The position numbers and the translations under genes are program-made. Shown here one piece after another: positions 10,552 to 20,725 of a stretch of DNA of 64,000 nucleotides. The first letter of the stretch is position 1; each line of letters begins with the position of its first letter. Location of the stretch: positions 248,001-312,000 of the forward strand of contig JALJCQ010000029.1 in NCBI GenBank assembly GCA_023091665.1, written 5' to 3'. Under the pieces are notes generated by a model that searched no databases, was not told the DNA's origin, and worked only from the letters and a program-made list of their open reading frames with translations. The stretch comes from Pythium myriotylum (Eukaryota > Oomycota > Peronosporomycetes > Pythiales > Pythiaceae).

Positions 10552-11252
10552 TAGATATCTCAGGAGTCACTTGAACAATGGCGTGAAACAGATCACGTGA
10601 ATACTCCAATCAAGCTTGATCTTCTTTTCGATCAGATTTGAATCAGCAGACTTGATCTGCGACTGCAGAATGAAAAGTTTTATTGAATATAATATATTCA
10701 AGAAATCCTACAGTCGCCGATCAACTCCCTTCCGAGGGTCCTGTTTAGAATCGACCATAACTTACAGCTCAGGATCTTGTGGCTATTCACTACCATACAG
10801 TGTCGCGAAAACAGTCTCACGCTATTCTTATCCTGAGCTATTGGCTTCTTCAAGGCCCATCCCTTATCTCCTGGTACAACCTTTCGATTTCTTCTCGCCA
10901 CTCGCCCGCACGTATTGCCCATGCTCAATAGACTGAGGGTGACGACGATGGCGATGTCGTTCCTCGCATAACTCGTCGAACAATATGGATTGTGTACGTG
11001 ATCATGATCGTGTTCTCTTCGTGTAGCCTCCGTCGGGAGTTTCGATTGTCTATGCCTGTTGTTTTGTTGATCTCTTGAGACCTGGAGGGGGTTCAAAGAT
11101 ACCCTCCTTGGCTGTGCGACCGTTCGAACGGTTGCAGGGGATCTCGTGACGCTTTCTTCCTCTGTACTGCGAGTCTGCACTTTTACCTGAGGTCAGCGTT
11201 CGCCACATACTTCTTGGCAGACGACTTCGTCACCACAGCAACGACGTCAACT
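10552..11252. other. intergenic between tandem paralogues
   Basis: Seven hundred bases between copies A and B. A 160-codon minus-strand frame (10698-11180) is present but shows no motif and lies in a low-complexity basic context; I do not call it. Nothing else is seen. Confidence 0.4.
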
Positions 11253-12384
11253 ATGAGCGAGCGCCCGAGTCCAACAGTCGAGGAATGGCTCATTATGGGC
11301 TATAAAGTGGAGGATGAGGGATTCACTTCGTTTCCATCCCTGCCTGGGACGGTCTTCGAGTTCGTAATCCTGACGAAAGGAAACACTCACCTCGCGATCT
11401 GGCTACGAAATGAAAGCACACACGACGAATGGTACGCGTTGCGACACTCGTGCATGGTCGTTTGAGCTTTTCTAAAAAGCGACGCATTGAAAGGAAAACC
11501 GGCGAATGCACCAAGGATTCTTTCGTTCGAGGCGAAGACCGCATTCCTCATGGAACATTCGACGACTACGTCGCCGTAAGATGCTTATCATCACCCTCCA
11601 AGCAAAACCTTATTGATCCATTATGCCGTGCCTGTGACTGCAGTGCTTCACGAGCTGCATTCGGCTGTCCGCAGACGCAACGGGGTTCGAGGAAAGCGAC
11701 TTCAGTGTCGACTTGGTGCGGGGCTCGTCGGTCCCTGGCTGGTGTTTGACGTTTAAACTACGTTTCGCACTGCTTCCGCGGATGTGGACTGTCACCTTCC
11801 CTTTCGAGTTGCACGTATGCCCGCCCGCACATCGGTGTGGAGTGAAACGTGAGCGAACTGCACTCGAAGAAACTGCCGTGCAAACAGCGGTTCGCATCCC
11901 CGACGACGTCAAGTGGTTCATACCAGACATGGAGGGATGGCTTTGCGACTACGAGTATGTTCGTTCAGCCTCGGGGTCGCTCAAGATGCTGCTCATTCCG
12001 CGCGGTTCCGGGCTGGGCAAAATACAAGTTTATGATCGACACTATTGGGAACTGGGTCGCCAGCAGCGGCCGTTTAAAGGAGACCCAAACAAATTTCTCG
12101 GTTTCATGTGGCAGAATTTTAAGTTTTGGTCACAGGCCACCATCCAACAACGATGGCTCGCAGTCGCCATGAACCAGTGGGGAGACATCCAGTACGTCTT
12201 CGCCACTTTTGCCCATTTTGGCGACACCAAAGCCTTCACGGGTATTCCCGCTTCCTTGCCACTCGACGCACACATCCCATTGCTCGATATCGGCAAGGAT
12301 TTCAAAGGTCCCAGCTCGAAAATATCGACACTGGCCTTTCCTGGCATCACAGGCACGAACGAAACCTTCTGCGGCTTGAACTGA
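11253..12384 (+). CDS. unnamed family, copy B (tandem paralogue of copy A)
   Basis: Three exons, 11253-11431, 11494-11575 and 11644-12384, of 179, 82 and 741 nt. These match copy A exactly, so the product also has 333 residues. Introns are 62 and 68 bp and interrupt the same codons. The N-terminal module has FEFVILTKGN, HLAIWLRN, the split Trp60, and DRIPHGTFDDY. The C-terminal region keeps CDYEYV, GSGLGKIQVYDRHYWE and AVAMNQWGDIQYVFATFAHFG. I chose the ATG at 11253 because it aligns with the start of copy A. The function is unknown. Identical exon lengths with clear amino-acid divergence indicate an older tandem duplication kept under selection. Confidence 0.78.
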
Positions 12385-13057
12385 CGGCACAGCGGGCGGG
12401 TGCTGTAGGAGAGTCTAGCGGACACGGAGGGCTGCTTTTTATCTTAACACGGACATGCTAGTATCCTGGTTTGACAATCAACACTCCCAACCTGAATCCG
12501 AGTTGCCTCCTCGTTGATGATGGCTTTGCTGCCAGTGCACTGACCTGGCTACCGCACCAGCACACCCAACACTCACAGTATCCGTGTGCTCAATAATCAG
12601 CCGCAAGAGCAATCAGCCAGCCCCTCAACCCATCACAACGCAACAATATCAGTCCTCAACATCTTCTTTGTGCACGTTCGCCATCCATTACGTTGCGACG
12701 GCGAAGTGCGCTGTCATCCTGTTCGTCTCCGACGATGCGCGACAGATCTCACACTCCGCTTGTTTCGGAGCATGCCTCGACGATTCCACGCAAGTGCAAA
12801 GTGGAGACCACTTGAGTGTCTATCATACTCTTTTTCTTTTTTTTGCGTTTCTCATTATCTTCAAGTTTTACAGTTGGATGGCGTGCTAGGCACACCTTGG
12901 TTCGGGCTGCTCCATCTTTCATTCATGGTGGACATACATCTACAGCACTTTTACCGGCTCGTTCGGTCGGATCAGGTCTCGTTCACTTGAGAGATCGGAG
13001 CGTCCCGTGTCCGTCTCGGCCGAGCCGCAAAACTGGCGTGCTCCACGAATGAAACAC
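12385..13057. other. intergenic
   Basis: Between the copy B stop and the GH17 stop (convergent genes). It is moderately AT-rich with a T-run near 12831-12844. Small overlapping frames lack motifs. Probably 3' flanks. Confidence 0.4.
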
Positions 13058-13364
13058 TTAGTTGTCGCAGCTCTTCTTCTTGTCCTTCTTCTTGCCGGTC
13101 TTGCCGCTCGGGGCAGGCGTCGGGGCCGACGGCTTGGCCTCACCACCGACCGAGTCATCGTCGTCGTCGTCGCTGTCCGCGTCACCACCGACGTTACCCG
13201 AGCCAGGCGTGACCTGCTTGTTCGACGGCGTAGCCGGAGCCGGAGCCGGAGCCGGGGCAGGAGCTGGGGCAGGGGCCGGAGCAGGAGCAGGAGCTGGGGC
13301 AGGGGCCGGAGCAGGAGCAGGAGCAGGAGCAGGAGCCGGGGCAGGAGCCGGGGCAGGAGCCGGG

Positions 13365-13396
<32 letters not shown>

Positions 13397-14395
13397 TGGG
13401 GCAGGAGCTGGGGCAGGAGCCGGAGCCGGAGCTGGTGCCGGGGCAGGAGCAGGGGCAACCGGGGCGTTGGTAGGAGCAGCCGGCGCCGGGGTGGTGGCCG
13501 GAGCCGGAGCCGGGGCGGCACCGTCACCGCCCGGGATCGAGACCTGGAGCGTGCCGTCGGTGGTGGCGAGACCGAAGTACTTTTCGTACTCCATGCCGCT
13601 GTACGAGACCTTGGTGTCGTAGAACATGAACCAGTAGGCGCTCGTGTGGGTCTTGGACCACTCGGCGAAGTCGTTGAGGTACTCCTGCATGGTCTCCTTG
13701 CTCGGCGAGTTGCCCGCCGACTGCTCGCCCTGGCGCGGCCAGCCGGTCTCGGTACACGAGAGCTTGTCCTCGCTGTACTTGTCGCTCATCTGCTTCCACT
13801 GGGCCTTGAGCTTCTCGATCGGCTTGGTCGTGCCGGGCGTGAAGAACGGGTAGATGTTGACGCCGATCGAGTCACAGGCGCCCGCGAGCTCGGCGGCGCC
13901 CGGCGCCGAGAGCCACTCGTTGATGCGCTGCACCGAGCCGATCTTGATGCCCGTGCCCGACGTGCAGCCCTTGAGCTGGTTGATGTAGGTCACGAGCTCG
14001 CCGGCCGAGTAGGTGCCGAAGTCGCCGTTCTGGAGGTTCTCGTTGCCGACGTAGATGGCCGCGACCGAGCTCGGGTTGCGCTTGGCGCCGTCACAGGCGG
14101 CGGCGATCTCGGCCGCGACGCCGTTCTTGTCGCCCATCTGGATGCCGATGGCGACCTTGATGCCGGCGGCGGCAGCGGCGTCGGCCACGTTCACGCCCGA
14201 GAAGCTCGCGTGGAACGTGCGGATGGCCGAGAAGTACTGCTTGATCTGCGCAAAGTCCTTGCCGACGATGTCGGTCGTGACCTTGTCGTGGTGCCACGGC
14301 GAGTAGCAGGCGCCCGAGGGCAGCGCGCCGGCCTCGGCGAGCGAGGCGGTCGCGAGCAGCGCGGCGACGAAGCCGAGAACCTTTGAGCCCAGCAT
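13058..14395 (-). CDS. secreted GH17 family beta-1,3-glucanase/glucanosyltransferase with Pro/Ala tail
   Basis: Single exon. I chose the ATG at 14395 because it gives a clean signal peptide (MLGSKVLGFVAALLATASLA, residues 1-20); an ATG 12 codons upstream is also open. The mature protein is a GH17 (beta/alpha)8 domain, about residues 24-290, that cleaves or rearranges cell-wall beta-1,3-glucan. The acid/base Glu119 sits in YVGNE and the nucleophile Glu216 in TETGWP, both canonical. A long alternating Pro-Ala tract follows (about 293-390), then a Gly/Asp-rich linker with six consecutive Asp, and a Lys-rich end (KKKDKKK). The tail probably spans the wall or is O-glycosylated; this is inference. 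The promoter side carries a GGA microsatellite and four GTCTAAAC-type octamers. Confidence 0.92.
13230..13458. repeat. coding minisatellite encoding (Pro-Ala)n
   Basis: Runs of GGAGCC, GGAGCA, GGGGCA and GCTGGG hexamer variants, read on the minus strand as alternating Ala-Pro. The blocks are themselves repeated (GGGGCCGGAGCAGGAGCAGG occurs more than once), so the array has expanded by slippage or unequal exchange and its length is likely polymorphic. Confidence 0.85.
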
Positions 14396-14460
14396 GTTGG
14401 AGAGGAGGAGGAGGGGGGTCGAGCTCTGCAAGTTCGGAAATGAGAGGAGCGGAGCGGAGA

Positions 14461-14500
14461 GGAGGGGAGGAGGAGGAGGAGGAGGAGGAGGAGGAGGAGG
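14461..14500. repeat. GGA microsatellite upstream of GH17 gene
   Basis: About a dozen GGA/AGG units, 65-105 bp upstream of the chosen start of the glucanase gene, probably in its 5' leader or promoter. Confidence 0.85.
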
Positions 14501-14528
14501 GTCTTCTACCGCGACGCGACGACGGTTG

Positions 14529-14622
14529 GGTTAGACTGTTTCGCCAGCCACGCAAGCACGAGCCAGATGGAGTTGAAGCGGCAGGTGGTTTAGACCGAGG
14601 CTTAGACTCGCAGCGTCTAAAC
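14529..14622. promoter_or_regulatory. second cluster of GTCTAAAC-type octamers
   Basis: Four copies: GGTTAGAC at 14529, GTTTAGAC at 14588 and GCTTAGAC at 14600 in reverse orientation, and GTCTAAAC at 14615 forward. They lie 130-230 bp upstream of the glucanase start and match the array at 6969-7180, including the same AC, CC and GC variants. Confidence 0.5.
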
Positions 14623-15349
14623 GGAGAGCGGGAGAACCGGCAGCCAGCTGGCGACGTGGGACACCCAATCAGACGGAAGAACGCCACATGGACCGGCACG
14701 CCACCCAAAGCGAGAGGACACTCGCGGTCGAACCGGCTGGTCCTCAAGCAGCGAATATTAATTCTCACAGGCATTGTCCCCCGTGGAAGTCGACCGGAGT
14801 TGGGTCCATTGGGGACTCTGAGTTCTGACTCTTTATGCATTTCCAGAGGTCTGCCGGTGATCGAGGTGACTGTTCAGTGCAAATTGTGACATGTCCGCTC
14901 GCGCGAGGGAAGTCACTATCTCCGCTGAGCAATTCACCCATGCGAAAATGGAGCGCTCGACGTGGGTGTCTTGCCCTCGCTGGTTGTCCTATCTGTAGGA
15001 GCGTTCTGAAGTGGAAGCGATCAGCGCGTCTGGTTCCTTGAAGCGAATCCTTGCTGAGTCGACTGAGATCGCTTGCTTGTCTTCGGACTCACGATCCCAA
15101 GGATGGCAAGTCGCGGAAGAGAAGAGAACAAGAAGAACGCGACATGACCACCGTGTATTAATGCCGATCGAGTGGACAGGGGGGGGATGAGTCCAGCGCG
15201 CGAGCCAAAATGTAGCCGAGGCCCAATATTTGCGCGCGCAGACGGACGATAAATAGGTGTCGAGGAGGGCGTGCGTGCATCCCCCCCCGAAGTGCCGAGC
15301 GTTTGTCTATCGTATACAGAATCCCAAAAAAGACCAAGACCTCGGGGTC
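14623..15349. other. intergenic
   Basis: Between the glucanase promoter and the stop of the next minus-strand gene. A C-run lies at 15282-15289. No gene is seen. Confidence 0.4.
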
Positions 15350-16489
15350 TCAGAGCTGCGGCGCCGGCCGTCGCTTCTTGAGCTCGTCGCGCAGGCCAAT
15401 CGAGAAGCAATCACGGCGCTCGACCAGTTGGTGCGGCGGGACAAACGACTGCGACAGCTCGGGTCTCCGCTCCGACGCCGCCGCGGGGTCGTACGACGAT
15501 AAGTGGGACCGCTTCTCGCGTCCGCTCGTGACGATGTTCATCGACTCGGTGCGGTACCGGCGTCGTGGCTTGCCGACCGGTTGCTCGTCCGTGGCGGCTT
15601 CGTCCTCGCTCTCGTCCATCTCAAAGATGTCCCCACCGTGCAACGTGTCGTCGTCGTCGTCGTCCATGTGGTCATCCACCGGTGCGCGATCGACGACGTC
15701 GCGGTCTCGTCGCACGCCGAGCTCCATCGACGACAGCTCGCTCGCGTAAGGCATCCTCCACCCTTTCGACACGGCGTCCGCCGCCGCGAGCATGGCCACG
15801 GGCTCTTCCCACGACAACAGCTTGACCTGGTTGCTGCTGGCAGCCTCCGAGTCTCGCCGCGGCGGCGAGCGTCTCCGGTAGGCGTCGTGGCCGTCGAGCT
15901 GGTTGCTCACGCCGCTCGCCGTCGGGATCTCGATCGGCGCCGAGACGCGTTCCTGGAACTCGAATGGATCGGTGTGGCAGCGGCGGCCTCGCGCGAGCGC
16001 TGGGCGAGTCGCGAAGCCGTACGGGTTCGCGGGCGTCGGGGTCGGGATCGGGATCGCACGCGCCGACGCGGCCACCGAGGTCGACGGCGCGCGTAACGGG
16101 ACAGCGTGGATGCGGTGCTGCTGAGGGTGGAGCTGGCTCGCGTGGGGCTGCTTCCCAGCTCGCTCGAGCGACTTGCGTTGCTGTTCTTCCCTCTCGGTGG
16201 AGCTGCTGTAACTGCGACTGAGCGAATCCGCGAGGTCGGACCGGTGGAAGCTCATGGCGCGCAGTCGACCTTTGCCGTGGAGCTGCGAATTGGGTTTGGA
16301 CTGGGCCTGGCGGCGCGCGAGCTCAATGTCCTGTGGGCAAATGTTGAGCGCGAGCAGGTACTTGCCGCGCCAGCTCTGCGCGCGGTCTCGCATCATTCTG
16401 GTCGAAGGTAGAGACGCCGGCGCGGTGGCCGGATTGACAATGGCGCGCGCCGGCGGGTTCATGGCCGACGTGCTAATCGCCGCGTTCAT
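15350..16489 (-). CDS. hypothetical protein, largely disordered
   Basis: An open frame of 379 residues that I do not recognise. It looks like a real but poorly structured protein. It is rich in Ser, Arg, Pro and Gln, has an acidic cluster DDDDDD (about 276-281) followed by a Glu/Asp patch, and basic patches (RRRSPPRR, GKPRRRYR, LKKRRP) that could act as nuclear localisation signals. A short segment (WEEPVAMLAAADAVSKGWRM) looks helical and may be the only folded part. Two in-frame Met codons lie at the start (residues 1 and 10). Its codon use resembles the neighbouring real genes, and the opposite-strand frames are less convincing. A role in regulation is a guess only. Confidence 0.5.
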   Translation of the reverse strand: MNAAISTSAMNPPARAIVNPATAPASLPSTRMMRDRAQSWRGKYLLALNICPQDIELARRQAQSKPNSQLHGKGRLRAMSFHRSDLADSLSRSYSSSTEREEQQRKSLERAGKQPHASQLHPQQHRIHAVPLRAPSTSVAASARAIPIPTPTPANPYGFATRPALARGRRCHTDPFEFQERVSAPIEIPTASGVSNQLDGHDAYRRRSPPRRDSEAASSNQVKLLSWEEPVAMLAAADAVSKGWRMPYASELSSMELGVRRDRDVVDRAPVDDHMDDDDDDTLHGGDIFEMDESEDEAATDEQPVGKPRRRYRTESMNIVTSGREKRSHLSSYDPAAASERRPELSQSFVPPHQLVERRDCFSIGLRDELKKRRPAPQL

Positions 16490-18781
16490 CCACAGTTCGT
16501 AATCACCAGCCGACTACGAAAATCGGCAACGAATGGCTGCCCGACCAGGTTGACGGACACCACTGGGCGAGCAGTAGAGGACGTCACGCGGGACTCGAAA
16601 GTGCGACTCTCGGCCAGCTTAGTAGATGGCAGAGGACAGAGTCGCTCGGATCTGGTCGGCGACACGCCAGCCGGAGATCCTGAGGGGTGAGTGGGGGGCG
16701 ATTTCAATGCACCGAGTAGATGACTCGCGAGTGGAGTGGCGCGAACCAGACGGTGAAGCGACTCGGCTCGTTGACGACGGAAGGAGATGAAGAGGAAGAA
16801 GATCGATGCGAGGATGGAGCAAGGCGGTCTCAGGTTGTCCTCGGCGGACGCCTGGACGCGAGCACTCCGCACTCGCGTGGATGCCCGACTGCGAAGGACC
16901 TGGACTCGGCACGCGCGGGTTCGAAAGTCCGGAAGTGGGGCAAAGCGAGGCAAAGTCTCGGGTTCTTTTCGTCCGAAAACGCGACCATCAATCGCGCCAG
17001 CAAACGGGCTCAGCACAGCGAGCAGACAGACCGGGCGCATTTTGGCCCCGAATAAAACAGATAAACCTGTTTTATTCAAGACGACAAGGTGGCGCCGACA
17101 CTTTCTCGATCGACAGAAGTCAGTGCAGCTGACGAGAGTCAGCATCTGCCTTGCAAAAAACAAGCAAAGATGGCGAATCGCCCCACACTGCACTCGCTGG
17201 TCAGGGGAAGAATGAATCTTGGGCGACGCGCGATCGGGTGCAAGGTCACGTTGGTCAGAATGGAAGGGGAGCCCTCGCCTGTGTCTAGAAGCCCCGTCAG
17301 GTCAGTCAACCTCGACGAGGCTCGCGAGCAGCTCTCTTGCAACCCGATCACTGCAACCATCGAGAGGCGTCTCAGCAAAGACCCGAGAGACGAGGAATGG
17401 ATTGGTGAAGGTCCACGAACGAGGAAAAAAAGAGAGGATTCACGGTTGCTTGTGCAAACGCCCGATCTGTAGTGACTTGGCGGGCGACGTGGGGGCGATT
17501 GCACCGGCACGACTTGTACACAGACACGCCGACAACAGGTTGAAGAACTGGCCACTTCGGCGGAAGGACCGTTCTCTCTTTTGTTTTGTATCGCCACACG
17601 CTACCACACTGGCGAACTGATGACGGGCAGCGAACCTTCGATACAGTACCAGGAATCCAGAGCGGATTCTCCAACACAGTCCTGCCAAACGGATACAGAA
17701 TGCTCTCGAAAGTTGGCAAATTTTTTAGCCTCAGGTGAGAGCGCCGTCAAACTCAGATCAAGTGTTTCCTTTTTGCGTCTCGTGTTCCGACAGCGAGTGC
17801 CACTCGCCGCAGTCGTAGACGCGGCAAAGATCCCACGTCAGCCACGAAAGGCGGAAAGCCTCGAGTTCTTTTCTCCTGGTCATTCGTCTACGGAACCACC
17901 TCTTTTTCTCGAACTTGTTTAAAACACTTTAAGTGTTGCTTTCGAAAACCATTTTCCTCCGAATCCACCAAAAAAAAAAACCAGAATCATCTAAAATCGA
18001 ATTTTACTTCAGGTTCAAGTTGCAGTTAGGGTTCGGGTTCGGCTTTGACAGACACGCCGATTGACTGGTCCAGAGATGCCTTGTCACACGTAATCTCGCA
18101 TGCTGATTGGCTGTCAAGCGACCGTTAACTCACATCTCCTCAAGAGCTCAGCTCCCAAAAGCGCGAGCTCATTTGCCCACCATTCATGCCGCCGTCCCTC
18201 TCGCCGAGTCCATCACGACCGGCAGCTCACTGATGACGAGGCGGCATGGGCGCCAGTCGCAGGCCGCTCGCTTCCCTCTCGCTCTCCTTTCCCTCGCCGC
18301 CCAGAGATGCGAGTTCTGGGTTCTGCGGCTTGCACATCCACTCTCGCGACACGGTGCGCAGCCGAACAAACGATCAGTCGGGCGAACGCGCGACGAAATG
18401 CAATGCAAGCGAGTCCTTAGGATAGGAGAGAGAGAGAGATTGGTCTCGTCTGTATTACGCTTGGCGCGCTACGGGGGCTATTATGCGTGTCCCGCCGGGT
18501 GCTCTCTATGGAACTGGATGGAGGGCGACCTGACTTCAAATCACGCTTGCTGCATCGGATGAGTGGGATCCCGATCCACGTTTGTGTGCCGCGTCGCAGG
18601 TGCGCTCCCTGGCTTCATGCACGCGCGACGGGGCGTGCCTCGGCCCATGTGCACCGTGAGCAGGCACGCCAGAGCAGCGCGCTGCTCTCTATTGACTGCA
18701 GCGCGGCTTTGCACGATTGGGTGCGGTGCCTTGGTTTGCCTTCGCATCAGAGGAATACTGAAGCATGTCTCCAGGCAGTCT
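16490..18781. other. 2.3 kb intergenic, nothing recognised
   Basis: Overlapping frames up to 235 codons occur on both strands, but none has motifs, a plausible start or splice structure. A 10-bp inverted repeat, AATAAAACAG/CTGTTTTATT with a 6-base loop, lies at 17051-17076. AT-richer sequence with an A-run lies at 17970-17980. GGTTCGAAAGTCC at 16918 only superficially resembles a tRNA B box. Confidence 0.4.
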
Positions 18782-20725
18782 TCATCGCGTGCGCGAGGTG
18801 TTGTCGCGAAGAGAGCGCGAAGTTTCGTAGGTCTTGTCGTTGCGGAAAGCCTCCAACACAGAATAGCCGCCAAACTTCGGCGACAGAAGCGGCATTGAAA
18901 GCTGGCGATTCAGTTGCGAATGCCGTGGCTTTTTCTGGTTGCCTTGACTCCTTCGAAGCGAGTTCCTCGCTTCTTGAAGGAGGCGGCCTTTCTCCGGCGG
19001 CGCGAAGTAGTCTGCGCGGCCCGTGAGCATCGACGGCAACACATGGAAGACCTCGACATTGGCGTTCACTTGCGGGACAGTGTATTGGCCCACGCGGTCC
19101 ATGAAGACATCAACCGAGATTTCTTCCCGGTGGTGCTTGAGCCAGCTGGCGACTCGGCCTGTCACCATGATCTGTCCACCCGTGCCCATGTCGCCTACGT
19201 ACTCGGCGATCACTTCCGAGATTCCCGTGTAGGTTGTCTTACCAGTAACGGCGTGGACGTCCTGCACTAAGGTTCCTTCCGAGTCGAGAGCGTCGTGGAT
19301 GCCCATGCGGACACGAAGGCCGTTAAAGATCACGCGACGGCCGGAGCGAATTTTCTGAGTCGCTGGAATCGCGCCATGGATCTCTCTGGGCCAGTTGGCT
19401 ACCAAGAGCTGCAGCTGCACATCGAGACAGTACTCGATCGCGTCTTTGATCGATCGGAAAGCTAACTGGAAGGCGTCGCCGACGGTCGTGATCTCGTAGC
19501 CTCGGTATTTCGGCAGCGACGATCGAACAATGTTGTCGTGAATCTCGGTGGCCTCCTCCATGATCTCGCCGTCGCCGATCGCCCAGAGGGCACTCGAAGA
19601 CTCGATATCGGTGTACACGAACACGGGATTCTGCGTCGGTGCCTCGAGGTCTTCGTCTGCGGGGGCTTGGCTCTGACCTCCAAAGCGGCTGTGCAAGTAC
19701 TCAGCCTCGAACTCCTCCGGGAGGCACATGGCGCACGTGCTGAAGACGCAGGCCTGCGAGCAGCTCGTGGTGACGGCGAGCGCGAGCCCCGAGCAGTTGT
19801 ACAGAATGAGGCTCACGCCGACGACTTCGACGACGCCAGTGGTCTTGATCTGCGTATGAACGTAGATGATGAGCGTCGAGAGCTGGAACTGGAACGAGAA
19901 GAAAATGTACACGAACCTATCCAAGCCGTGAGCGCGTCAGCAAATCGTCAGCGAGCGGCACCGTCTCGAGAGATCCACGTACATGATGCGCTTGAGTCGC
20001 TGGTACACGGGCGACGCGACGAACGTGCCGTGGATGGTCTCGTACTTGCGGCCGTTGACCTTGAGCTTGATGAGCAGCACGGCCATGAAGGCCATGCAGA
20101 GAAATTGCACAATGTACACACAGAGCAGGCAGCGGTGCGCGTAGACGTTGTAGCCGCCGCAGAGAACACAGAGCACGAGCTGCGTGACGGCGAAGAGCAG
20201 CACGCCGAGATGGATGCCCCAAAAGTACCGCTTGATCTGTTTCTGTTCTTTCTGGACGCCGCGGTCCATGGAGATGCGAGCGAGCCGCGCGAGCTCGTAC
20301 GTGAGCGGGAAGAGCGTGAGCGCGATGCCGCAGAGCGCGACGTCGCCGGCGCAGAGGATCGTGGTCATGAGCGGTTTCTTGGCCTCTTGGAGGTGGAGAA
20401 TGGCGTGGATGCCGAGGCGGTCGACCTGCTGCGGCGTCCACGTTTCCTCGTCGCTCTCGTCGAGCGAGCCCGAGCCTTCGGCGCTGTCGGGACGCAGCGC
20501 GTTGACGTCGACGAGCGACTGCGGCGGCAGCAGCGTCATCCAGACGTAGTAGACCGACCGGAGGAAACACCACGCGAACATGTAGAGGAAAAAGAGCCAG
20601 AAGAGCCAGCGCACCGAGGACGCGTGGACGTCCCAGCGGAAGCGCAGGTGGAGCATGGAGCAGAAGGTGGCGACCGTCGAGGCGAGCATGGCCGCCGCGG
20701 CGATCGGCGTCCAGACCATGCCCAT
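18782..20725 (-). CDS. seven-helix membrane protein with C-terminal class III cyclase domain (copy 1)
   Basis: Two exons, 20725-19983 and 19916-18782, with a 66-bp intron whose donor GTACGT splits a Met codon. The product has 625 residues. About seven hydrophobic helices span residues 5 to 300, five before the splice and two after. They are followed by CSQACVFSTC and a cyclase homology domain (about 340-520) resembling kinetoplastid receptor-type adenylate cyclases. The metal-binding Asp residues are present: Asp351 in FVYTDIESS and Asp395 in TTVGDAF. The residue that normally chooses the base is Thr (in EITTVGDA) rather than Lys or Glu. The catalytic Asn and Arg of the NxAxR motif align with Val483 and Tyr487 (GISEVIAEYV). 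It may be an inactive or regulatory cyclase. Paralogues lie at 45.3 kb and 62.6 kb. Confidence 0.85.

Noticed and set aside
10698..11180. 160-codon minus-strand frame between the tandem paralogues
   Set aside because: No motif, no flanking support, and no counterpart near the other family members.
13007..14386. 459-codon plus-strand frame rich in Arg and Ser
   Set aside because: Opposite the GH17 gene; its RS-like repeats are only the complement of the Pro-Ala minisatellite.
16900..16950. Possible tRNA B box (GGTTCGAAAGTCC)
   Set aside because: No matching A box at the right distance and no foldable acceptor or anticodon arm.
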